64,000 nt of DNA from Chlamydomonas sphaeroides. Lineage: Eukaryota > Chlorophyta > Chlorophyceae > Chlamydomonadales > Chlamydomonadaceae. The notes beneath the pieces are model-generated. The model made no database searches, was not told the DNA's origin, and saw nothing but the letters and a program-made list of their open reading frames with translations. The position numbers and the translations under genes are program-made. The DNA lies in contig BDDC01000287.1 of NCBI GenBank assembly GCA_001662425.1, positions 11,399-75,398 of the forward strand, in the 5' to 3' direction. Shown one piece after another: positions 23,101-35,600 of this stretch (positions are counted from its first letter, which is position 1; every line of letters begins with the position of its first letter).

Positions 23101-26100
23101 GCTGTTGCATGCCCACGACGGCCGTGGCGCTTTCCGGCCTGGCCCCTGCCTCACCCGCACGTACCCAAGCAGGCTTGCCGGCCTGGCATCCAAGCTGCAT
23201 GCTCGGCGAACCGAAACCTGTCCTACGCAACCCTGTTCCCCGCACGCTGTGCCCCGTCATCCTCCCCACCCCCTCGAGGCACTGTCTAGGAGGGGGAGAC
23301 GGGTCATGCCAAGAGGCCCTGCGCAAGGCCGCAACTATGCGCCTGGGAGGTGCTTCATGGCAGCCTCTGCTCGTGGGCTGCAGCCTCTGCTCGTGGGCTC
23401 GCCGCCCCGGTACCCAACCTATCGCCGGGCACCCCAATAACCACACTAAGCGCGCACACCCGTCCCCGTGCCCCTCCTCGCTCCCGCCGCAGTCCGCACC
23501 CGCTTGCGCAGCGACTGCGCCTCCTGCTCCCACTCCGGCAGCCCCGCCTGTGCGTGGCCCTCCGCCTCCGTCACCGCCTGGCGCAGTCGCTCGACCTCCT
23601 CGTCCCGGGCCGCCATGAGGGCCCCCATCTAGTGTTGGGCCGGGTTGGATTGGGCACCGCGTGCGCAGGTCAAGTTCAGGTCCCACAGCTTGGCCAAGCC
23701 GGAGGCGGATGGGGTGCCGGTAGCGCTGGTCACCAAGGGTGGGTGGGCTAGGAGTGGGGCGTTTGGCAGCTGGCCGATGGCCAGAGCCGGCTGTGAGGCG
23801 TGCAGCGGTGCGAACAGCAGAGGACGGGTCGCATCGGACTGGCTGCATTGTGTTGCTGGGGTGGTTGGGCCCGAGCTGGGCCGTGACTTGTCGGGTTGGG
23901 GGCGCAGGAGCCCCTGGCTGCGCAGCCGCTCCGAGCCGCCCACCTGCTGCGCCGCCGCCTTGCTCTGCTCCAACAGCTCGCCCAGCTCGGCCTCGCTGGC
24001 CCTCAGCTCCGCCAGCTGCGCCTCCTTGTCAGACAGGGAGCCCTGCAGGCCGTGCAAGGCGGGCGGGGTAACAGTGCAGCATGGGGACGGCGATCTGCCC
24101 ACTGCGCCGAGGGCGCCGCGGCGCTGGAACCCCTTCTCGGACAAGGCAATGGCACGGCAGGGTGACAGCAGCACCCGGCAGATAGCAGCGGCAGCGCTCC
24201 GGCAGCCAACTGCTGCGCCCGGGGACGAAATGCATGCGTGCATGCCGGGAGCAGAAGCAGGCGTGGGGGCCTGCAGATCTGGGGGCCCCACGAGCCACGC
24301 GACGGGCCACGCGCCCCGCAGCGCCACGGCAGCCCGCTCGCGGCGCCGTCAGCGGCCCACCTGCAGCTTGGCCAGGCTGAGCTGGTCCTCGTCAGCGGCC
24401 GCCTCCAGCTGCGGCCACCGACAGCGAGCACGGCAATAGTTGAGAGGGAGGGCCGGCAGCCGCGGGCCGTGCGGAAAGCGGGCCGTGTGCGAGGCAAGCA
24501 AGCGCCCAGCGGCGACCAGCGCTTCCCGCCCCACCACCCAGTCTGCACCCCAGCCGCCCTCCCGCGCGCACCTCCCGCATGCGAGCGCGCGCCGCCTCCG
24601 CCGCGCGCTCCGCCGCCGCGGCCTGCTCCTTCATCGCGCCCTCCAGCATCGTCACGCGCGCCGTGAACGCCTCGTTCTCCGCCGTGAGCGCCGCCACATG
24701 CCGCTCCAGCTCCGCGGCGCGAGCCGTGGCCTGCAGCGGGGCGGCGGGGTGGTCGGGCGGGGATGGCAAGACCGACCGAGCCGGGCAGGCCGCGATGCAC
24801 ACCCTTTCGACCCTGAAGGGCCGCCGCGTGCCAACAGGTCCACAGCATAGCCGTCATCGAGTTGTTCTGGCGGCCTCACCGCCGTCAGCTGCGCCTGCGC
24901 GTCCGCCAGCTCGGAGCGCAGCCCCTCGATGCGGCGCTGCAGCTCCCGCCGCTGCCGCTCCGACTCGGCCAGCTCCACCTTGCCCACAGCCACCTCGGCT
25001 GCGGGCAGCAGCAGCCGGCGGGCGACACACGCAGGGGGGGGGTGGGAGGCGGGGGGGAAGGCTAGGCTGCACGCGGCGCAGCCTCGCTGCAAGGGCGGGA
25101 GGCCGACGGCTACGTCGGCAGCAGCAGCGGAGGCCGAGGCCCGGCCAGCAAGGCGCAGATGCGGGGGCTCCTGCCCGCGGGCAAGGAACGTGTGCGCGCA
25201 GGGTTGCTCGGGCCTCGGGCCGCACCGCTCAGCGCCGCGCTGCGCTCCTCCTCCCGCTGCAGCCGCTCCCGCAACGCGCCGACCATGGCCTCCAGCAGCT
25301 CCGTGCGGCGCTGGGACTCCTGCGGGCCGCGGAGACAGGCGTGCAGGATATGGCGCGAGGCGGCAGTGGTGGCGCTGGTGCTGGTGGCGCACGACGACGC
25401 TTGGCACCCGAGCACGCGGAGCACGCCACGGGCAGGCGCACGGCGCATGAGGCAGCCTGCTCGCTCGGCCAGACACCGCGCTGGCGCGGCGGGCGGCCAG
25501 GCTTTGATGGCGATGGGAGCGGTGCGGCCAGCCAGACGAGCAGCTAGCGGCATTCGGCGTGCGTGACGTGGGAAGGGGCGGCGGAGCCAGTGCCTGCGGG
25601 TGTCGAGCCCTGCGGGTGGCGAGACCTCGCACCGTCAGCTCCCGCTTCGCGCCCGACACCGCTGCGCCCGACTGCTGCTGCGCCACCGCCAGCTCCTCCT
25701 CCCGCGCCGCCAGCTCCACGCGCAGCTGCTCCGCAGCCTGCGGCCGGGAGTGCCAGGAGCGTGCGGCGCGGGTGGTGAGGCAAGGAGGAGAAGGCGCATG
25801 GTGAGCAGGCGAAGGCAGCACAGGCGCAGGCGAACCGCCGGTGGGGCTGGGACGGGGCAAGCATGGACGGGCCCTTGCGGTGCCAGGGCCGAGCAATGGA
25901 CCCAGGGGCATGGCATGTTGCGGGGCCCCCGACACCGGGCGAGCCATGAGCGAAGGGGTAGCTGGCGGCCGCACCTCATGCGCCCGGCGCTGCTCAGTAG
26001 CGACCAGCTCCTGCTCCTCCGCGGCGATGCTGGCAACCGGCGACGCTTCCGCCGAGCTTGCTGGGGACGCAGAAGTGGCGGTGGGGCTGGCAATGCCTGG

Positions 26101-26542
26101 GCCGGCCGCGGCAGGCTCACGACGCAGCCAGCCCACAACGCCGGCGGCCACAGCAGCGAAGGCCACGCCGCCGACGGCGAGAGGTGCCAAGGGGCCGGCG
26201 GCAGGCTGCGGCGGGCCCTGTGGTGGCAGCTCCACCCGCTGTTGCTGTTGTTGCTGTGACGCGACAGAGGTGAAAGGGCGTCGGGTGCAAAGGTCAGGTT
26301 TGCGTGGCAGCGCGGGGGGTCAGCGGCCAGTGCTGCGTGTTCAAGGCAGACACAGCGGCGCGAGCGGCTACTGCAAGCTGCACCATAGATCGTCCAAGTA
26401 CCTGCTGCCGTTCTATGCTTGATCCACCGTTGATCGTGAACTTCGCGGCAAACACTGTTTGCATGCGACGCGAGCATGTGCCACGCTCGCTGCGCAGCCG
26501 TAGGGGCCGCGCATACGACAGCGACCAAGCCGTCGATTGCAT
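14113..26542 (-). CDS. Membrane-anchored coiled-coil protein fused to a PTC7-type PP2C phosphatase
   Basis: 28 exons, all phases consistent, about 1919 residues: 26402-26542, 25975-26253, 25633-25737, 25226-25319, 24880-24998, 24572-24730, 24361-24408, 23944-24042, 23500-23628, 22883-23038, 22435-22620, 22137-22205, 21876-21935, 21502-21639, 21161-21280, 20711-20803, 20447-20530, 20172-20225, 19919-20002, 19674-19790, 19073-19258, 16761-18690, 16209-16645, 15746-15968, 15303-15544, 15058-15117, 14479-14742, 14113-14196. Domains: Arg/Ser-rich plastid-like N-terminus; one membrane segment (APLAVGGVAFAAVAAGVVGW, about 68-90); coiled coil (about 140-840); Pro/Ala/Gln-rich region including a nine-Gln run (about 841-1483); PP2C (about 1630-1919) with DRGSEDAW, ADGVGGWA, LGDSG, GSDGLFDN and SDDITAVVAIV, so all metal-binding Asp positions are present. 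LPNPAK before the first motif and DGVGGWA are typical of PTC7/plant plastid PP2Cs. Expected to be a Mn/Mg-dependent Ser/Thr phosphatase. The first exon is the least certain. Confidence 0.85.
17446..17475 (-). repeat. CAG tract coding poly-Gln
   Basis: Nine CAG codons in a row in the large low-complexity exon of the PP2C gene. A shorter CAG cluster lies at about 17572-17588. Such tracts are likely length-variable between strains. Confidence 0.8.
19361..19392 (-). repeat. Intronic copy of an exon start (31 of 32 bases)
   Basis: This segment repeats 19231-19262, which covers the acceptor CAG and the first bases of the PP2C-gene exon at 19073-19258, with one mismatch. The copy lies in the preceding intron and keeps the acceptor CAG, but no matching exon body follows. 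Confidence 0.8.
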
Positions 26543-27051
26543 TTCTAATGAAGGTTATGGTCCATGAGCTTGGCACAAAAGAGATTGACTTGGGCTGGTC
26601 AGTTTACTTTCGGGCAAGTACGTCGGCATGCTTCAACTGCTATGTAACCTTAGTGCGTAAGGCCATCTGAATTTGGCCATCGAGCGCGAGGGGGTCGCCG
26701 ACATGCCCAGCACGTACCCAGCAGCCGTAACCCACGCCTTCACTTGCGAAATCCCCTCACCTCCTCCCGCACCTAGCGACGCACAACCCTCAGCACAGCG
26801 CCCGCCCCGCCCCCTGTACCGGCTGCCCCGCCCCTGTCCGTGCGATGCATCGGCACCCTGTCGCACCGCCCACAGCTGAGCGCCGCCCGGTCTTCGGCCA
26901 CGTACCCCTCGGAGCCTCGGACACTGTGCTGTGTCTGCCGTACGGGGTGCTGCTGTCGTACGGATGTTGCCTCGGTTACGCAGGTTGACATTGTAACGCG
27001 ATTGCCTGTCGGCTTCGCTTCAGTTCAGTCACCCCCCGTGGTGCCCAGCCG

Positions 27052-27082
27052 CCCCTGGACCCCTGGACCCCTGGACCCCTGG
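27052..27082. repeat. CCCCTGGA short tandem repeat
   Basis: About four copies of the 8-base unit CCCCTGGA, flanked on both sides by TGCCCAGCCG, so the array sits inside a larger direct duplication. Confidence 0.85.
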
Positions 27083-27477
27083 TGCCCAGCCGCCCCTGGA
27101 CGGGTATGTAAGCCGATGAAATGGAATATCGCTTAACCCTGCCTGTTAGTGCATCACAGTATCCAGTATCCGGATGCCCCGTTCCCAGCGAACCTCAGCG
27201 GCAATGCAGGCGGCGGGACGGCCAACGCAGCATGATGAAGTCAGGGCTCGTATCTTGCCCGCTGCAAGTCACCCGGCCAAGTCACCCAAAGTGGCGCCAG
27301 AGACTTTTGCGTGCGCCTAGCAACATTCGACATTTCCAGTGACTTCGCTAGCCTTCGGCCGCCGGAGGTCACCCAGCCAGGGCGACCTCAGTCCCAAATA
27401 AACGGCCAACACGCCGGGGGGCTACTTGGGTGACCTGAGTAACTAAGATGCAGCCCTACATGGATCAATGAAGTGCG

Positions 27478-27482
27478 TTACA
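27478..27482 (-). terminator. Putative TGTAA poly(A) signal of SBP factor 1
   Basis: Minus-strand TGTAA about 380 bases past the stop at 27861. Confidence 0.45.
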
Positions 27483-27860
27483 GGCGACGCACGGCGTGAC
27501 TCCGTCCTGGATGGCTCTCCGTCGCGCCCGCACGCAGGCAACCCCAGAAGGGAGGGCGGCGAAGCCGCTGGCAAGCCCCATCCGAGCCCCGCCAACGTCG
27601 TCGTCGTCATTTGCCGTCAGCGTCGTCCGTGCGCGCGCGGCGCCTACCCGTAACTCAAGCAGCAGCACGCAAAGACATTAGCTATCCAGCTTCTGTGAGA
27701 CCTACGTAGCTAACAAAAGAAAGCGGCGCGGCGGTGTACGGTTCGTACGGCACGGTGTAGATTGACCGGAGCGGACCGCCCCATCGTGCAGCTTGGTTGC
27801 CGCTCGGTCCGGTCGTCGCAATGGTGAATGAGGTTGTTTGACTGGGCGCTTGCGTCCAGC

Positions 27861-30503
27861 TCACATGGCAGCGGGCAGCGGCATCGCGACCGGCGCCGAC
27901 GGCGGCGGCGGCACAGGGTATGGAACCGGCGGCCACTGCATCGGCGACATCGGCGGCGCAAACACGCCGCCGCCCCGGTGCCATAACGGCAGGTACGGCA
28001 GACTCATGTACGGCGTCGGACGAAGCGGCGGCGGCATGAGGTACGGCGGCGCGAAGTACAACGACGGCGGCATGAACCCCGGCGGCGCCAGGTACGGCTG
28101 CGGCAGCCGCCGCCGCGCCGCCGCTGGCAGCAGGTACCGATGCATCAGTGCCGGCGACGGGTACGCGACGGCGGCGCCGCTGACGCCAGCGTCGTGGTCA
28201 CCACCGACGTCCACCTCCTCGAACCCACAGCAGCCGCCGTGGCGCCAGAACGGGAACGCAAGCGGCGGCGGCGACAGGCGCGGCGCCAGCGTCAGCGGCG
28301 GCGGCAGGCCGTCACCGCAGGCGTCCTCCGCCGCCACCATGTCATCGATCACCGCCCCAAGCTCCGCCTCCAGTTGCTCGTCGTGCCGCGCATCCATCCA
28401 AAAATGAAACACCGCCGCAGGGTCGCCGTCGCCGTCGCCGCCATGGTCGCCGCCCTGGTCGTGGTCGCCGTCGCCGCCTGCTGTCCCGTGCTTCCCGCCG
28501 CCGGGCCCGCCAGCCATCGGCGGCCCTGCTGCTGGCACCGCCGTCGCAGCAGGGCCGCAGGCAACACAATGACCTTCCAAGCACCCCGCGCTGTCGCCGC
28601 CGCTGCTGCGAGCTGCTGCGGCCGGCGCCGGCGCGCTGGGCGGCGCCCAAGGGCAGCAGGGCGCCGGCGCAGTCGTCATCAGGGCTGCCTCGAGGCTGCA
28701 AGGCGACTGCGGTGAGCTGGGCGAGGTCGGGAGCGGCCGTGAGGCGGTCGGCAGGGAGCTGATAAGCTCCTCGCCGCCCGGGCCGCCCATGCCGAGGAAC
28801 AGGCTGGGTAGCGAGCCCGAGTCCATATCGCTGTGTGGGCTGGCTGGCGGGCCGCGCTGGGGCCAGCCAGGAGCGCCCTGCTGGGGCACACACACGGCTG
28901 CTGGCAGGGGGCTTGGCGGCGAGGCGTGGAGGATGGTGCCGAACGGTACAGGTGCCGGAAGCCCAGCCGGCGGCAGCGGTGGCGGCAGCGGCGGCGTGGT
29001 CCCGTGGCAGCCTGAGGCGCTGGGGGTGGCCGAGAGTGACGGCGGCGGCGGCGTGATGGGCAGGCTGCCGGCGCTGTCGAGGGTGGCTGCAGCCTTCCGC
29101 GAGCCGTGCATTGGCGTGTGCGCGCCGCTGCTGTGCCGGCTGTGACTGCCGGCGCCGCCGGCGTCGGCGGCGATGGCGGTGACGCCGCCGACGGTGCCAG
29201 CGGCCGTGGAAGCTGCGATGTCGGGGACGGCGGGCGTGGTGGCGGCGGCGGCGGCGGCGGCGGCGCCCGTGCGCCGGCGGCAGCTGCGCGTCACGTGGCG
29301 GCGGTCGCCTCGGCGGTCGGCGGCGCCGCCGTCGTCCGCGCTGGTGGCGGCAGCGGCGGCGGCGCAACCTGGAAGCGCGGCCTACAGCAAGGAACCAAAG
29401 AATGGAGGCAGCAACGGCATGCAAAAATCTTACTGACGTGCAGCCATGGCCAAGCAACGGACGTCTGCGAGGTGCACGGCAGCCAGGCCATCCGTCCAGC
29501 TGCTCGCCAAGGTCGCTTCATCCATGCCCAGGCAGCGCTCACCTCCTCCTCCACCTCCTCCTCCGTCGTCTGCTCGTCCTCTGGCCGCAGCGGCCGCGCC
29601 CGCCGCCGCCGGCCGCCGGCGCACGCCTCGCGCTGCTGCCGGCGCTTCTCCGCGCGGCGGCGGGTGTGGGCGGCTAGGCGCTCGCGGCAAGAGCGGTGGT
29701 TGCCGTCGTAGTCGGCCAGGGGGTGCAGGCGGCAGCACTGCGGCGGGAGAAAGTCAGGCCGGGATGTATCAGTTTGGGTCGTCAGATTAACAAGTTGTGC
29801 TAGATCGGGGTTGATGTCGTCAGGCTGCCTGTTCTGCAGCCCTAGCTTGTTCTCGCGCCCATGACGCGTTCCGGTAGCTGTACGAAGCAAGTCCATGCAA
29901 CGCGACGATCCAGCACAGGTGCTTAACCACACGCCCCACCAGATCACGTGTCCAGCCCCACACACCAGCACCCATGCACCGGATGGTTCAGGTATCACAA
30001 GTTTACTTTCATCATGATAGACCTGCCCGCCTGAGTCTCCCATCCAAGCAAGAGCGAACCATGCACGCGCGCATGCCATGCACGCTCCCCAGCACACCTG
30101 CTGGCACCAGCGCTGCAGCGGACCGTCAGGCTCGAGCTGCAGCTGCAGCGCGCGCGCGTGCTCTTCGCACAGCCGATAGCGCCGAAAGTAGCGCCGCCCT
30201 CCTACGATGACCTTCTCGCAGCCGTGGACCTGCGGGACCGTGGCGGCCTTCGGTGACGCGATTTGCCGGCGCTCAGGGTGATCCCCAGGCAGTCGATCGT
30301 GCTATCAATGAGGGGTAGGATTTGAGCGCACGCGCGCAGTCGTGCGCGACGCGCATCGAAAGCGCCAGACAGACTTGCGCGCGCGGACATTGCCGCGGAA
30401 ACTCCATGCTATGTGGACCTACCCGACAGACAGGGTGTCCATAATGGATCACTGGATTTGATCCATCCATGCTTTGGTCGTCGGCTCTGGCGCGTTTTGC
30501 CAT
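27861..30503 (-). CDS. SBP-box transcription factor 1
   Basis: Four exons, all phase 0: 30423-30503, 30098-30229, 29543-29737, 27861-29381; 642 residues. SBP-box proteins are plant and algal DNA-binding factors that recognise a GTAC core. The SBP domain (about 26-103) is split by two introns and keeps all eight zinc ligands: C-RVHG-C (across the first splice), RYRLCEEH, RWCQQ then CCRLH across the second splice, and HRSC. The basic tail RRRAEKRRQ matches the usual overlapping nuclear localisation signal. It is followed by GGRRRRARP and an acidic EEEVEEE stretch. The last exon is low-complexity, with one ordered motif DARHDEQLEAELGAVIDDM (about 465) and a Pro/Tyr/Trp-rich C-terminus (YMSLPYLPLWH). 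No ankyrin repeats are seen, so it is not CRR1-like in layout. The second SBP gene in this window is a paralogue. Confidence 0.95.
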
Positions 30504-30627
30504 GGCGAGGTGTCACGGATTATTGTGGGATTGTCTCGGGGATGACAGAGCACCTGTCTGCACGCGCCAGATACTCAAGCGCAACGTGGGCTAGGTGTCA
30601 AGTCCTGCGATCACGAGGAAACAAACG

Positions 30628-30662
30628 GTTTTGAGTGCATTTTGAGTGCATTTGAGTGCATT
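30628..30662. repeat. TTTTGAGTGCA tandem repeat
   Basis: Three consecutive copies of a 10-11 base unit (TTTTGAGTGCA, the last copy one T shorter), upstream of SBP factor 1. Confidence 0.85.
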
Positions 30663-32081
30663 AGGGCGCCATCATTGCGCCTAGCAACAGTATATTTTTT
30701 GGTAGATATGTAGCCGCGGCCGGCCGATTCCATGTGGGCCGCGGCTTTGTCGTCACGCCATCACAAATTGCCGGCGCACACCTGGCGCCGGGGCTCTCTT
30801 TACAGGGACTGGTGGTCCCTCAGTGTTATTGCAGAAGTCGTCATTGCTTTGACATCAGCGATGCTCCGCGCTGACACTGTCGATGTCTCCCCTGGTCGAT
30901 GTCACCCAGCCACGCACGACTTGCTCCGCGTTGAGTAGATGCGCGATGACAGCAGCATATTATCGCCAGGTGTATGCCTGATATGCAGTGCGGTGCCGGC
31001 TGCGGAGGAGGAACAGTACAATGCTTGGTGTTAGGGTCAGGTCACGGGAAAAAGCGTTTCTCATCATACGGACCGCTGCCGGACCACTAGCATTTTCGCT
31101 GCCCTTGCAGCGATAAAATGAGAGCACACTGCCATGTTTCCAGCCACCTATCGCGGCTTTGTCGCTCACGGCACTGCAGGGTATGGTCGGCCGCGTTACG
31201 CACCAAGCACACCGAAGCACAGTGCCATCCAAGGTCGTGCCTTCTCCTTGCGCATGCCACCAAAACTCGTGTGACATTGTGCTATAGGCTATAGGCTCGC
31301 GCATAGGCAGAGGCGGTGGTGGGGGTGTGAAGGTGGCTGGGGAGGGGGCGGTCAGGCGCGGCAAGTGGTGGGTGGGAAACGCGCCGTGGAGCAACAGAGG
31401 GTCACGGGGGGGCTTGTTTGCAGTGTGCCGGGAGTGTGCCGGGAGCTCGACCCGTTTGCGTTGCGTGTTGCAAAACAATTTAATGTGCTTGCTTAACACG
31501 CCGCAGTGATCGCCGGGGCAGGAGCAAGCTCCGGCGCTGCCGCGTGACATTTGCTTCCTTGCGACACCGCGTTTTCGTTCCCGAGACCCCTAAAATAGCC
31601 CCGGCGACAACCGCATAATGACCGACGGTGTTCGTCTGGTCTGGGTGGCCTCTTTTTGGGGCGAGCCATGCACCCATGCGCAGCTGGGGAGGTTTAACAG
31701 ACGTACAAGATACGGCAAGCGACAAGCTACGCCACTTGCGTCAGCAGTGCAGCGATTGCAAATGACGAAAATAGAAACTGAGCTCTCGTGTGTTCGAGCG
31801 CTAGCCTGTGTTGTTGGTGGTGCATGCCGCATAATTGCCGAATGCCTTGGTGCTTCCTTCAACAAGTAGTTGATGCCTGTGGTGCGGTGACACGACAACA
31901 ACGCCGTCGACGCTGCCGTGCGGCATGCCGGTCGCCACTACCTGCCCGAGCACCGGCGCTCGGCCGGACCACAAAACCGAGCGCCCCGTAACTCCCAACT
32001 TTTAGCTGCCTGGCCCGCTGACGTGAGCCTCTGCCGCAGCCCTCGCGGCCCTGTCCCAGCCCATGCGCCGCGGCACGTGTC

Positions 32082-32086
32082 TTACA
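32082..32086 (-). terminator. Putative TGTAA poly(A) signal of NUP98-96
   Basis: Minus-strand TGTAA about 540 bases past the NUP98-96 stop at 32623. Confidence 0.45.
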
Positions 32087-32622
32087 GCAACCCTGCTGTG
32101 AGTAAGGAACGCATGCCAGCGCGCACCGGGGAACTGTGCGCCCACCACCCTGCCCTGCGCGGCAGCGCTGCGCGATTCCTCGCAAAAGCAGCAGCCAAGC
32201 GCCGCACCCACACCAGCCCACATCAGCACCTTGCAAGCCGAAGCCCCGCAACCCCTCCTGCGCCAACGAGCCGCCGCCCCGGCGCCTCGCAACACGCGCG
32301 CACCAAGCTACAACCCGGCGCGGTGCCCGCCAGGGCGGCGGTCCCAACCGGCGGGCGAGCTACTCCAGCCGACAGCTGCACAACAGCTATCGGGCGTCGC
32401 CGCGCCCGCCTCGCGCCATCGCGCCGCCTTACCCTGCGAGCTACGGTCCCGTTCGCACCTCGCAGCCTGCAGCCTACCCTCCGCTGGTCATACCCCACCA
32501 GCCCTGTGCGGCCCAGGCCGCCCCCGCACGACAGCAGCCCAGCGCACGCAGCAGCCCATCCCCTGCCCGGCGGCACCGCCGCCGCCGCCACCGCCGCCGC
32601 CAGCTTGCGTGCGCTCAAGAGC

Positions 32623-35600
32623 TCAAGAGCACGCCACACGCGCGCCCGCCTCCGCCACCGCCACCGCCACTCCCGTCAGCTGCAGGTCCGCCGCCAGGCA
32701 GCCCTGCAGCGCCAGCCCGCTCATGAGGCCGTACGGCCGCGCCGTCCACGCCGCGCCGGCGGCGCCGCCGGCGCCCGCCGCCGCCACCTCCTCTGCCGTC
32801 GGCTGCGGCGGCGCCGTCACCAGCGCCGCCTGAACCTGCGCCGCCATGCGGCCGAGCGCCAGCCGCCGGCGCAGCCGCGCGCGCTCCGCCGGCTCGTCGG
32901 CGGCGCCGCCAGTGGCGGCGCCGCCGCCGTCAGCCGCCTCGGCCGCCATCGCATCTTGCACCGCCTCCGTGAAAGAGATGAGCTCATTGAGCCCCGGCGC
33001 CGGCGCCGCCGACGGCGCCGCCGCCGCCAGTTGGCGGCCGAACAGCGCCAGGAAGTTGCCGTACAGGCCGCCGCCGGCGGCCCACGACGGCAGCGCCGCC
33101 GCCGCCGCCGCGTCCAGGTCCGCCACCATGGCCGCCAGGCGCTCGTAGGCGCCTGCCAGGAAGAGCGCCGGCGCGACGGAGGCGGCAAACACGTCGTGTG
33201 CCTCGGCCACAGCGCCGGCGGCCAGCAGCGCGGCGCAGCGGGCGGCGTCGTCGCGCGCATAGTGGGCCCACGTGGCGCGGGCCTCAGCCAGCAGCGGCGG
33301 CGGCAGGCGCAGCGTGGTGGTGAGGAAGGCCTCGCGGCCGCTGCGGCGCGGTGGCAGGGGCCAGGGGGACACGGGGCCGAGGGGGGCAGGTCAGGAGGGC
33401 ATGGGGGAGGGGGAAGCTGGCTGGAAGCTGGCTGGGCACAGCCGGCGTGCCACTGGCCGAGTGCACTGGCCGAGTGCGCTGCCGCCGCACCTGTCGCCCA
33501 TCCACTCAGGCGCCGTCGCCGCCAGCAGCTCCCGCACCAGCCGCCGCCGCACCGCGCCGCCGTCCGAGCCGCCGTCCTCGGCTGCGCCACGACAGCAGGG
33601 GCGCGGCGGGGCAGCGTCAGCGCCAGCATCAGCATCAGCATCAGCAGCAGCGGGCTCGCAAACAATGCCTCGGGGCGATGTGCAATCCAGGGCCGCACCC
33701 AAGGAGAAGAGCGAGGCCTTACGAGGCCCCACGCGAGGCCGGAGCAAGCTCCACACCGCGCACGGGTTGGCTGCGCAGCGCACTGCGCCTGCCTGCCGCC
33801 GCCGCCGGCCCACAACACGCAGACAACACGCAGACGCAGACGCAGACGCAGCCCTCCCGCATCCAGGGCCCCTGCATCCCGCGGGTCGCGCTCACCCGGC
33901 AGGTCGGGCACGCAGCACGCCACGTACACGGCCCACTCGGCCATGCCGCCCGCCAGCTGCAGCTGCGACACCAGCTCGAGCGCCGTGGTGAGCAGCTCGG
34001 GCGGCGGAGGGGCCGAGGAGGGCGAGGGGCAGGAGCACGAGGGCAGCACGTCCGCGGCCTGCGGCAGGGGCATGGGGCAGAGCGGCGCGGCGAGCCGCTC
34101 AAGCAAGGCGGCCGCGGAGCGGCACGCAAGGGCTCGGACGCGGCAGCCGCGAGCAGCGTGCCGCCGTGCGGTTGCGAGCGCTGGCCCCCACCTGCAGCGC
34201 CGTCGTCGCAGCCGGACAACGCATTGCGACATCGCATTCCGACGGCGCAGTAAGACCACACAGCAGCAGGACAAAACAACAACGGGCCTGGGCGCCGGTG
34301 CTGCAGCAGCCCGCGGCCCCACCTGCAGCGCCGTCATGAGGTGCCATGCCAGCGAGTGGTCGAGCGGGTTGGAGCTGTAGCCGCTGACACGCAGCAGCCG
34401 CGCCGCGCCGCCGCCGCCCAGCCACGCCTCCCGCGCGCGCGCCGCCGCCGCCGCCACGCCCGCCGCGGTCGCGGCCGTGCCCGCCGCCAGGCAGTCGGCC
34501 GCCGCCGCCGCGGGCGTTGTGGCCCAGAGCTGCAGCAGCTCCCACTGCACGTCGGTGGCGCCGCCAGACGAGGCGCCGCCGCCGCCGGCGCCGGTGGCCG
34601 AGGGCGCGAGGCCCTCCAGGTGGTACGGCGCGGGGTGCGGTACGACGGCGGGCTCGGTGTGGCGGTCCACGAGGTAGCGCTGTACGGCGGTCACGGGGCT
34701 GGCCGTACCGGGCGTGCCGTACCAGAGATGCAGGCCCAGCAGGCGGCGCCAGTCCAGGCACAGCAGGCGCTGCGTCTCCAGCACCTGGCGGGCGTGCGGG
34801 GTTGCCGGGTTGCGTTCACGCGCAAGGCTGTCCAGGGCTAGTCACAATGTGATCAACTTTTAGGGCCGATGTGTGTGCAAGCAGCAGCCCGGGCCCCACC
34901 TGGCCTGCCAGCAGGTGGTAGGCCGCCAGCCGCTCGGGGGCCATGGTGTCGCTCAGCCCGCTACGGGCCCAGATGCCTAGCTGCGCCGCCAGCTGCGAGC
35001 GGGCCGAGGAGCGGCAGCCGGCCTGGGGGACAGGGGGCATGTACAGCACCCGGGAGGCGCAGGGCAGTCAGAGGAGGCGTGTGGAAGGGTTAGGGAAAGG
35101 TCGCCGGCACGCGAGGGCCCACAGGGGCTTCCGGGATTCCGCGCTTGCCCAAGGCTGAGGATGGGCGCACCCTTGCGATGAGCGTGGCGAGGCGCGGGTC
35201 GCCGCCGGCCACCGCCGCGCCCGCCGCCGCCGCCAGCTGGTGTGCCGCCAGCAGCTGCAGCACCACCGCCGCCGGGCTGCCCGCCGTCGCCAGGTCCTCC
35301 TCGCACCGCCGCCGCGCCTGCCGCTGCAGCCACGCCGCCAGCGCGGCGCGCCGCTGCAGCGCCGCCAGCAGCGCCCGCGGCGGCGCCGCCGCCGTCGACG
35401 AGCCGTCGGCGTCGGCGTCGCCGTCGGCGGCCGCGCCAGCGCCGCCGGGTGCATTCGGCGGCGTCGACGGCGGCGTCGACAGGACCATCATGTCGCCGCC
35501 AACGGCGGCGGCGCCGTCGGCCGGGGGCGCCGGCAGCGCCGGCAGCTCCGGCACCTCGCCGTCGATGCGGGCGAACAAGACCTCCACCAGCCGCCACGTC

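Larger units (their letters stand above)
26543..27860. other. Intergenic: PP2C promoter side and SBP factor 1 3' UTR
   Basis: No supported coding exon. Should contain the PP2C-gene promoter and 5' UTR (left part) and the 3' UTR of SBP factor 1 (right part). Confidence 0.5.
30504..32622. other. Intergenic: SBP factor 1 promoter side and NUP98-96 3' UTR
   Basis: No convincing exon on either strand; several short open frames lack coding character. The right part should be the NUP98-96 3' UTR and the left part the promoter of SBP factor 1. Confidence 0.5.

Noticed and set aside
30960..31550. 196-codon minus-strand frame
   Set aside because: Lower-GC sequence, no recognisable domain, composition unlike the real genes nearby.
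31918..34380. 820-codon plus-strand open frame
   Set aside because: It is antisense to the last exons of NUP98-96 and shows only Arg/Pro/Ala-rich sequence. Long antisense frames are expected at this GC content.
718..34866. TTTTAGGG sequences at about 718 and 34860 as interstitial telomere repeats
   Set aside because: Single copies only, with no tandem array.
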